This document shows, in pieces, positions 1-4,015 of a stretch of DNA of 6,789 nucleotides (positions are counted from its first letter, which is position 1; each line of letters begins with the position of its first letter). A model generated the notes under the pieces. The model was not told where the DNA came from and did not search any database. It was given only the letters and a program-made list of their open reading frames with translations. Origin of the DNA: Paludibacteraceae bacterium (GTDB lineage: Bacteria; Bacteroidota; Bacteroidia; Bacteroidales; Paludibacteraceae). A program made the translations under genes and the position numbers. The stretch lies in NCBI GenBank assembly GCA_017402895.1, contig JAFPLG010000127.1, positions 1 through 6,789 on the forward strand. The letters run 5' to 3'.

Positions 1-2
1 AA

Positions 3-239
3 CTCAATAGCGGCGCGAACAACTACAAGCAATCCGGCACCTACACCTATAGTCGTGCCGGTTGGGGACCCGGTAAGCCCTGTAATGTGCAGCATTGGCT
101 TATTCGCGGCATTCCGGCCGAAGGCGAACAACTCACGCTCAACTTCGATCTGGACGAGTATATCTCGCCCTGTACCAAACCCAACGATGCCTACGTCGCC
201 TGCTACTACGTCATGGCCGACGCCTTCTTCTACCGCTAA
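3..239 (+). CDS. C-terminal fragment of a PNGase F-like (peptide-N-glycosidase F C-terminal domain) protein
   Basis: The gene is cut by the left edge; 78 codons remain, read from base 3 to a TAA at 237-239. The fragment contains G-T-Y-T-Y-S-RAGWGPG, then a stretch ending D-A-Y-V-A-C-Y-Y-V-M-A-D-A-F. From memory, Elizabethkingia PNGase F ends in the same layout: GNWAPDRAGWCPG, about 50 residues, then DAFYAISSFVIAKS. The fragment therefore looks like the last strands of the second jelly-roll of this fold. Members cleave N-glycans from asparagine and are normally exported; the signal peptide and catalytic residues would lie outside the window. Oddities: the cysteine of RAGWCPG is Gly here, while other cysteines occur nearby (KPC, SPC, VAC), so disulfides may be rearranged. 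The protein stops right after the domain, with no type IX sorting tail. Family assignment is fairly secure; deglycosylating activity is not shown. Confidence 0.68.
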   Translation, partial: LNSGANNYKQSGTYTYSRAGWGPGKPCNVQHWLIRGIPAEGEQLTLNFDLDEYISPCTKPNDAYVACYYVMADAFFYR

Positions 240-244
240 CATTA

Positions 245-274
245 AAAGAAGCGGCCCGAATGGGTCGCTTCTTT
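245..274. terminator. Bidirectional Rho-independent terminator between the PNGase F-like gene and hsp20
   Basis: A 13-bp stem (left arm 245-257, right arm 262-274) with a GAAT loop contains one G-T wobble. On the plus strand it starts 5 bases after the upstream stop and is followed by T-rich sequence. On the minus strand the same hairpin runs into TTTTAATG, so it can also end hsp20 transcripts. This position fits two converging genes. Confidence 0.8.
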
Positions 275-313
275 GTCTTTTGTCTTTTGTCTTTCGACTT
301 TCGACTTTTGTTT
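275..313. repeat. Short pyrimidine-rich direct repeats (GTCTTTT / CGACTTT) in the convergent spacer
   Basis: Between the terminator and the hsp20 stop, the plus strand has GTCTTTT, GTCTTTT and GTCTTTC followed by two CGACTTT-like units, at a period of about 7 bases. On the hsp20 transcript this is a purine-rich tract just before the terminator hairpin. It is low-complexity sequence, and I assign no function to it. Confidence 0.5.
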
Positions 314-760
314 TTATTTGATCGCAATCTGCCTACTCGTCTTGCCTTCTTCGCGTTTGATCTTCGGCAGGTCGATGCTTAGGATACCGTCTTCGACCTT
401 TGCGCTGATGGCTTGCTCATCCACGTTGTCCGGTAGCGAGTACTTCTGCTCGAAGTTGGTGTAGGCGAACTCACGTCTCAGATAGTGCGAGTGCTTGTCT
501 TCTTCTTTGTGCTCAAATTTGTTCTCGATGGCGACGCACAGGTTGTGGTCTTCATCTACGTGAACACGGCAGAACTCTTTCTTCACGCCTGGAGCGGCAA
601 GCTCTACGACGTAACCGTTTGGGTTCTCCTTGACGTTAACCGAAGGCGCTACGTTGTTCGCGCTATTCATCACGTCGGTGTTCAACCACTCATCTAATAC
701 GGTCGGGAACCAGCCTCCCGTTGGCAGCCAACTGTTTCTACGATACATTGCAGGTTTCAT
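314..760 (-). CDS. Hsp20/alpha-crystallin family small heat-shock protein
   Basis: This encodes a 148-residue small heat-shock protein, an ATP-independent cytoplasmic holdase that keeps unfolding proteins soluble for refolding by DnaK/ClpB. Visible parts are: an N-terminal arm with W-L-P-T-G-G-W-F-P (residues 11-19); an alpha-crystallin domain at about 38-135, including VELAAPGVKKE (52-62) and the diagnostic A-x-VEDGILSIDLPK near its end (120-132); and a C-terminal I-A-I (145-147), the I-x-I anchor used for oligomerisation. Length is normal for the family. I chose the ATG at 760-758 because AGGAGG lies 7 bases upstream of it. A TTG two codons earlier would sit only one base from that AGGAGG. 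The gene converges with its left neighbour and is divergent from the 140-residue gene. A sigma-54 promoter with upstream tandem sites precedes it, which suggests stress-activated transcription. Confidence 0.95.
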   Translation of the reverse strand: MKPAMYRRNSWLPTGGWFPTVLDEWLNTDVMNSANNVAPSVNVKENPNGYVVELAAPGVKKEFCRVHVDEDHNLCVAIENKFEHKEEDKHSHYLRREFAYTNFEQKYSLPDNVDEQAISAKVEDGILSIDLPKIKREEGKTSRQIAIK

Positions 761-767
761 AATCAAT

Positions 768-773
768 CCTCCT
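768..773 (-). promoter_or_regulatory. Strong Shine-Dalgarno site of hsp20
   Basis: AGGAGG on the minus strand, 7 bases before the ATG at 760. A full Shine-Dalgarno sequence is unusual in Bacteroidota, where leaders are generally A-rich without one; none of the other starts in this window has one. It fixes the hsp20 start. Confidence 0.85.
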
Positions 774-847
774 AAATTAGTTAAACAATGTTTGTAGCGT
801 AGCGTACGTGGCTTGTATCGCGTACTTTGCGTTTACACCCTCTATTT

Positions 848-863
848 TGCAATATCTGTGCCA
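848..863 (-). promoter_or_regulatory. Sigma-54 (RpoN) -24/-12 promoter for hsp20
   Basis: The minus strand reads TGGCACAGATATTGCA. This matches the sigma-54 consensus TGGCACGnnnnTTGCW at every fixed position except the G after TGGCAC, with the required spacing between the -24 GG (complement of 862-861) and the -12 GC (complement of 850-849). Transcription would start near 838, giving a leader of about 78 bases before the ATG at 760. I see no Bacteroidota TAnnTTTG box on this strand between here and the gene. Sigma-54 promoters need an ATP-driven enhancer-binding activator, which fits the repeated elements just upstream. Confidence 0.78.
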
Positions 864-887
864 GCCCGAAAACCACCTCCCTAACTC

Positions 888-941
888 TGCCAATTTGTCC
901 ACTTTCTGCCAATTTGTCCACTTTCCGTGCCATTTTGTCCA
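888..941. promoter_or_regulatory. Three tandem 14-bp elements, probable activator (enhancer-binding protein) sites
   Basis: The core TGCCAATTTGTCCA occurs at 888-901 and again unchanged at 907-920. TGCCATTTTGTCCA lies at 928-941. Start-to-start distances are 19 and 21 bases, about two helical turns, so all copies face the same side of the DNA. Relative to the inferred hsp20 start near 838, the centres are at about -57, -76 and -97. That is upstream of the sigma-54 promoter, as expected for activator sites though closer than many. The third copy ends 7 bases before the -33 box of the opposing promoter, so the bound protein could affect both genes. The identity of the protein is not known from this window. 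Confidence 0.6.
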
Positions 942-948
942 TCTCATA

Positions 949-980
949 TTTGCATATATCAGAATTTTTCAGTACCTTTG
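949..980 (+). promoter_or_regulatory. Bacteroidota housekeeping promoter of the 140-residue gene
   Basis: A TTTG -33 box at 949-952, a 20-base spacer, and TACCTTTG (973-980) matching the -7 consensus TAnnTTTG, followed by CACCC. Start of transcription should be near 987, giving a leader of about 190 bases that includes the whole 11-bp repeat tract. The promoter is a close sibling of the fabD one; both share TTGCATAT at the -33 box and CTTTGCACCC at the -7. Confidence 0.8.
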
Positions 981-1001
981 CACCCGAATTTAATAAATAT
1001 C

Positions 1002-1122
1002 AATCTTATGAGATTCTTATGTGATTCATATGTTATTCATATGTGATTCTTATGTGATTCATATGTTATTCATATGCTATTCATAGATTATTCATAGAAT
1101 GTTTATAAAATATTTATAAGTT
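1002..1122 (+). repeat. Eleven-copy 11-bp tandem repeat in a 5' leader
   Basis: Eleven consecutive 11-base units follow the pattern ATTCATATGTK with no gaps. The first is AATCTTATGAG (1002-1012), then ATTCTTATGTG, ATTCATATGTT, ATTCATATGTG and so on, decaying to ATTCATAGATT, GTTTATAAAAT and ATTTATAAGTT (1112-1122). A 33-bp higher-order unit is also visible: 1013-1045 is repeated at 1046-1078 with two mismatches. The tract lies wholly between the inferred transcription start and the gene at 1178. The sharpest units are nearest the promoter, and the drift is towards the gene. It is too short and unspaced to be a CRISPR array. Confidence 0.9.
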
Positions 1123-1177
1123 ATAAAGATAATCGGAAGCAAACCAAAAAGAAACCAACAATACAACTACAACCATT

Positions 1178-1600
1178 ATGGCTAAAATTGATTACACACC
1201 CGGAATTGACGGCGCTACAGGCGCCCTCTCCAAACAAGGTATCATTACGCGTCAAAAAATCTATCGCGACGAACGCGGTCGCATCATTAGTTACGGCAAG
1301 CAGGAAGGCTATATCATCGCTCACCCCCGCAATTTCAAACGCCATCCCATGAAAGACAGCGAACTGGCTCACCACAACTTGTGGCGAGACGTATGCCTAC
1401 AAGCGAAATCCGAACTCGCCAGTTCTGAACTCAAAGCTCAATGGCAACAGCGGTTCAATGCGCAGCTGCCAACCACGCCGGAATCTGCACCTGATGCACA
1501 AGCTCCTATCGAAAAGAACACCGGTGCACAAAAACGATACTGCCAACTTCACGCCTTCGTTCGCGCCATGATTTACCAGCAACGCAAAGCCAACAACTAA
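1178..1600 (+). CDS. Hypothetical basic protein, 140 residues
   Basis: I do not recognise this family. The start is the ATG at 1178, 38 bases after an A-rich, Shine-Dalgarno-free leader typical of Bacteroidota; there is no signal peptide or membrane segment. Residues 1-60 look like a compact folded part rich in beta-type sequence (TPGIDGATGALSK, then I-I-T-R-Q-K-I-Y-R-D-E-R-G-R-I-I, GYIIAHPRNFKRHP). Residues 61-95 look helical with two tryptophans (W69, W89). A Pro/Ala-rich linker covers about 98-112, and a basic helical tail with C122 ends the protein. The high Arg/Lys/His content would allow nucleic-acid binding, but no known motif supports that. It has its own promoter, an 11-bp repeat leader and its own terminator, so it is a single-gene unit. 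The intact frame, start signals and terminator make it a credible gene. Confidence 0.75.
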   Translation: MAKIDYTPGIDGATGALSKQGIITRQKIYRDERGRIISYGKQEGYIIAHPRNFKRHPMKDSELAHHNLWRDVCLQAKSELASSELKAQWQQRFNAQLPTTPESAPDAQAPIEKNTGAQKRYCQLHAFVRAMIYQQRKANN

Positions 1601-1615
1601 CAGCTAACAGCCACA

Positions 1616-1646
1616 AAAAAATCCTGCCTCCGGGCGGGATTTTTTG
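1616..1646 (+). terminator. Rho-independent terminator after the 140-residue gene
   Basis: The hairpin has left arm 1616-1628 and right arm 1633-1645 with loop TCCG: a GC-rich core (TCCTGCC / GGCGGGA, one T-G wobble) flanked by an A tract on the left and a T tract on the right. It starts 15 bases after the TAA at 1598-1600. The T tract directly abuts the upstream region of the next gene. Confidence 0.9.
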
Positions 1647-1651
1647 TCCAC

Positions 1652-1667
1652 TGGCACAAAATTTGTT
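1652..1667 (+). promoter_or_regulatory. Possible weak sigma-54-like promoter before the SUMF1-like gene
   Basis: TGGCACAAAATTTGTT has a perfect -24 TGGCAC and correct spacing to a -12 box, but the -12 dinucleotide is GT, not GC. TTTGTCCA, the right half of the tandem elements upstream of hsp20, occurs just before it at 1643-1650. Against it: transcription would begin about 3 bases before the GTG start, leaving almost no leader. I rate this as a possibility only. Confidence 0.25.
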
Positions 1668-1679
1668 GCTTATTTTTTC

Positions 1680-2984
1680 GTGCAACGAAAGCTCTTTTGG
1701 CTCATAACAGGTCTGCTGGTCACCGTTCCCCTCGCGGCGCGGCGACATAAACCCGTGGTACCTGACTCGCTCCAACGTATCGAGACGATAGTGAACGGCA
1801 TCCCGCTTCGGATGCGTAGGGTAGAAGGCGGCTCGTTCGTCATGGGCGGCACAGCCGATCAAGCAGACCGCGATATCTATTCCGACAAACCGGCCCATCT
1901 GGTCTTTCTATCCCCATACTACATCGCCGAGACAGAGGTGACTTACGAACTATGGAAGAGCGTTATGCCCGAACACGAATCCATGCACTCAAAGCTCTAT
2001 CCGAACCATCCCGTCTCGTACGTCTCATGGCATGATTGTCAGGAGTTTGTGCGCCGATTGGACAGCCTGACAGGCCTTCCGTTCCGCTTGCCAACCGAAG
2101 CAGAGTGGGAGTTTGCTGCCCGGGGCGGAAACAAGAGCAAACACTATCGCTATGCAGGTGGTAATCAGCCGGATAGTGTAGGGTGGACCAATATGAGTTC
2201 GGGCAACTGGTCACGCGCCGTAGGACGACTGCATCCCAACGAACTGGGCCTGTACGACATGACGGGCAACGTGGCAGAGTGGTGCCAGGACTGGTACGCC
2301 CCGTATCAGATAGGCACACAGCCGGATCCATGCGTATGCGATTCGGGTGAGTTTCGTATCGTTCGCGGAGGAAGCTACGACGACTGCGTAGCCAACAGCC
2401 ATCTGTCGGTTCGCCGATGGTACACACCCGAGACAAGTCGCCATTTCATCGGCATTCGGGTGGCTTTTACGCTGCCGGACGACCCCATGATGCAACCGGC
2501 CGAAGAAGAGCCCGCACTGACGCGCAAACTGCGTATCCATTCCCGTAAACTCAATTTCACCTATGTTCCTGCCGAAGAACCGTACTATATCTCCGATGAA
2601 ATCACGGCAACACTATGGCGCAAGATCATGCAAAAACGCCCACCTGAGCAGATGAGCAGCCTGGCGGTTGGCATGAGTAGGGGAGAGCGTGCCCGCTTTG
2701 CTGAGCTATGTAGCCGCGAAGCGGAAGTGCTGCTACGCGTGGCAACGGCCGAAGAAATCGTAGCTGCCACCGAGAAAGGACTTATCGTACCGCTGAAGCA
2801 GAAACGCACGAACAAGACGGTGCAGCAGGCTCAACGCAGCCGTCGCAACCTCTCTCGTCTGAGCGTCTTCACCGAGATGATGGGTTTCCGCCTGCCAACG
2901 CCGGACGATCCCGTACTGCTGCAGTACAAGAAAGAAGATGACGATTCACGTCCTCTGCGTCTGGTCTGGCATCCGAAAAAATAA
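1680..2984 (+). CDS. Exported SUMF1/FGE-fold protein with a second, degenerate FGE-like domain
   Basis: This encodes 434 residues from a GTG start. I chose the GTG because it opens a clean signal peptide (M-Q-R-K-L-F-W-L-I-T-G-L-L-V-T-V-P-L-A-A, 1-20). The TTG at 1644 lies inside the preceding terminator. No lipobox cysteine is present, so the product should be periplasmic or secreted. Residues about 45-263 form an FGE-sulfatase/SUMF1 domain: VEGGSFVMGG, PYYIAETEVT (79-88), FRLPTEAEWEFAARGG (135-150), GLYDMTGNVAEWCQDWY (190-206), RGGSYDDC (229-236) and GIR (258-260). True formylglycine-generating enzymes carry two copper-binding cysteines after RGGSY. Here one cysteine is shifted by a residue and the other position is Ser, so oxidase activity is unlikely and a binding or structural role is more probable. 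Residues 283-430 repeat the fold in shortened form. T9SS proteins GldJ/GldK share the fold, but are lipoproteins, and no gld/por neighbours are seen. Confidence 0.88.
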   Translation: MQRKLFWLITGLLVTVPLAARRHKPVVPDSLQRIETIVNGIPLRMRRVEGGSFVMGGTADQADRDIYSDKPAHLVFLSPYYIAETEVTYELWKSVMPEHESMHSKLYPNHPVSYVSWHDCQEFVRRLDSLTGLPFRLPTEAEWEFAARGGNKSKHYRYAGGNQPDSVGWTNMSSGNWSRAVGRLHPNELGLYDMTGNVAEWCQDWYAPYQIGTQPDPCVCDSGEFRIVRGGSYDDCVANSHLSVRRWYTPETSRHFIGIRVAFTLPDDPMMQPAEEEPALTRKLRIHSRKLNFTYVPAEEPYYISDEITATLWRKIMQKRPPEQMSSLAVGMSRGERARFAELCSREAEVLLRVATAEEIVAATEKGLIVPLKQKRTNKTVQQAQRSRRNLSRLSVFTEMMGFRLPTPDDPVLLQYKKEDDDSRPLRLVWHPKK

Positions 2985-3019
2985 AAATCCTCTAAAATTA
3001 TAAAATAATTTCGTGTGCA

Positions 3020-3051
3020 CTTGCATATGTGCAAATTATTTTGTATCTTTG
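3020..3051 (+). promoter_or_regulatory. Bacteroidota housekeeping promoter of fabD
   Basis: CTTG at 3020-3023 serves as the -33 box, followed by a 20-base spacer and TATCTTTG (3044-3051) matching TAnnTTTG, then CACCC. Transcription should start near 3058, leaving a leader of about 18 bases. The -33 box is overlapped by an inverted repeat TTGCA-tatg-TGCAA (3021-3034), which could be a small operator or chance. Confidence 0.8.
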
Positions 3052-3075
3052 CACCCAAATTTGGTTTTTTAAGAG

Positions 3076-3945
3076 ATGAAAGCATTTGTTTTTCCAGGAC
3101 AAGGCTCTCAGTATGAGGGCATGTGCAAGGATTTGTATGAAGCGTATCCCGAAGCGCGCGAAATATGCGAGAAAGCCAACGAGGTACTCGGTTTCCGCCT
3201 CACAGACGTTATGTTCAACGGTACAGCCGAGCAACTCAAGCAGACCCATATCACGCAACCGGCTGTTTTTCTGCATTCTGTGGTGGCTAACCGCGTCATG
3301 ACAATCGACCAGCCACAGATGGTGGCCGGCCATAGTCTGGGCGAGTATTCTGCGCTTGTAGCATGCGGAGCACTCAGCTTTGAAGACGCTCTACGACTCG
3401 TGCATAAACGCGCTCTGGCTATGCAAAAAGCCTGTGAGATGCAGGAATCTACAATGGCCGCCGTGCTGGGCATGCAAGACGATAGGGTAGACCAGATCTG
3501 CCAGCAAGTGACTGGTGATGTGGTAGTTGCAGCCAATTTCAACTGCCCTGGACAAGTGGTTATCTCCGGTACTGTGGCCGGCATCGACAAGGCATGCGAA
3601 CTGCTCAAAGAGAACGGCGCCAAGCGTGCCATCCGTCTGCAAGTGGGCGGCGCATTCCATTCGCCACTGATGCAACCTGCTGCCGAGGAACTCAAGCAAG
3701 CCATCATGGATACGGAGTTCCACGAACCGATCTGTCCGATCTATCAGAACACCAACGCATATCCGCAAACCGATCCGGAAGCGATTCGTCAGAACCTGGT
3801 GCTGCAACTCACATCGCCGGTACGCTGGACACAAACCATCAAGAACATGATTGTGGACGGCGCAACAGAATTCTATGAATTCGGTCCCGGTGACGTGCTG
3901 AAAGGACTCATCAAAAAAATCAATCCAGAAGCCTTTGTCGGCTAA
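3076..3945 (+). CDS. fabD: Malonyl-CoA:ACP transacylase (FabD)
   Basis: FabD moves the malonyl group from CoA to the phosphopantetheine of acyl carrier protein in the cytoplasm, supplying the extender unit for type II fatty-acid synthesis. The product is 289 residues, close to the usual length (about 310 in E. coli), and covers the whole fold. Diagnostic motifs are present in order: FPGQGSQ (6-12, oxyanion-hole Gln), GHSLGEYSAL (85-94) with nucleophile Ser87, Arg112 in the KRA motif that binds the malonyl carboxylate, the NFNCPGQVVISG stretch (154-165), catalytic His195 in GGAFHSPLM, and FGPGDVLKGL near the end. The ATG at 3076 is the only reasonable start and follows a T-rich, Shine-Dalgarno-free leader. 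Lon follows after 70 bases on the same strand; partial co-transcription is possible because no terminator is visible between them. Confidence 0.97.
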   Translation: MKAFVFPGQGSQYEGMCKDLYEAYPEAREICEKANEVLGFRLTDVMFNGTAEQLKQTHITQPAVFLHSVVANRVMTIDQPQMVAGHSLGEYSALVACGALSFEDALRLVHKRALAMQKACEMQESTMAAVLGMQDDRVDQICQQVTGDVVVAANFNCPGQVVISGTVAGIDKACELLKENGAKRAIRLQVGGAFHSPLMQPAAEELKQAIMDTEFHEPICPIYQNTNAYPQTDPEAIRQNLVLQLTSPVRWTQTIKNMIVDGATEFYEFGPGDVLKGLIKKINPEAFVG

Positions 3946-3963
3946 AAGAAACCTCTCAAAAAC

Positions 3964-3990
3964 CTCAATCCCTAAGGACGGCTAATTGAG
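3964..3990 (+). other. Inverted repeat in the fabD-lon spacer
   Basis: CTCAAT (3964-3969) and ATTGAG (3985-3990) form a 6-bp inverted repeat around a 15-base loop, followed by no T tract, so it is not a standard terminator. TAATTGA occurs twice, at 3983-3989 and 4002-4008. No convincing TAnnTTTG box or TGGCAC box precedes lon in this 70-base spacer. Lon may use a weak promoter here or read-through from fabD. Confidence 0.3.
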
Positions 3991-4015
3991 ATTATGTTAA
4001 ATAATTGATTCTGTA

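Noticed and set aside
764..766. TTG start for hsp20, two codons upstream of the ATG
   Set aside because: It lies one base from the AGGAGG site, too close for initiation; the ATG at 760-758 has ideal spacing.
808..1024. Two overlapping plus-strand open frames of 61 and 65 codons in the divergent region
   Set aside because: They run across the sigma-54 promoter, the tandem elements and the housekeeping promoter, have no start signals, and look like chance frames.
1002..1122. CRISPR array
   Set aside because: Units are 11 bp, contiguous and without unique spacers; this is a simple tandem repeat.
1644..1646. TTG start for the SUMF1-like gene, giving 446 residues
   Set aside because: It falls inside the T tract of the upstream terminator and would add 12 residues before a signal peptide that starts naturally at the GTG at 1680.
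1963..2540. Minus-strand open frames opposite the SUMF1-like gene (157 and 109 codons)
   Set aside because: They are shadows of the conserved FGE-domain frame, with no recognisable protein features.
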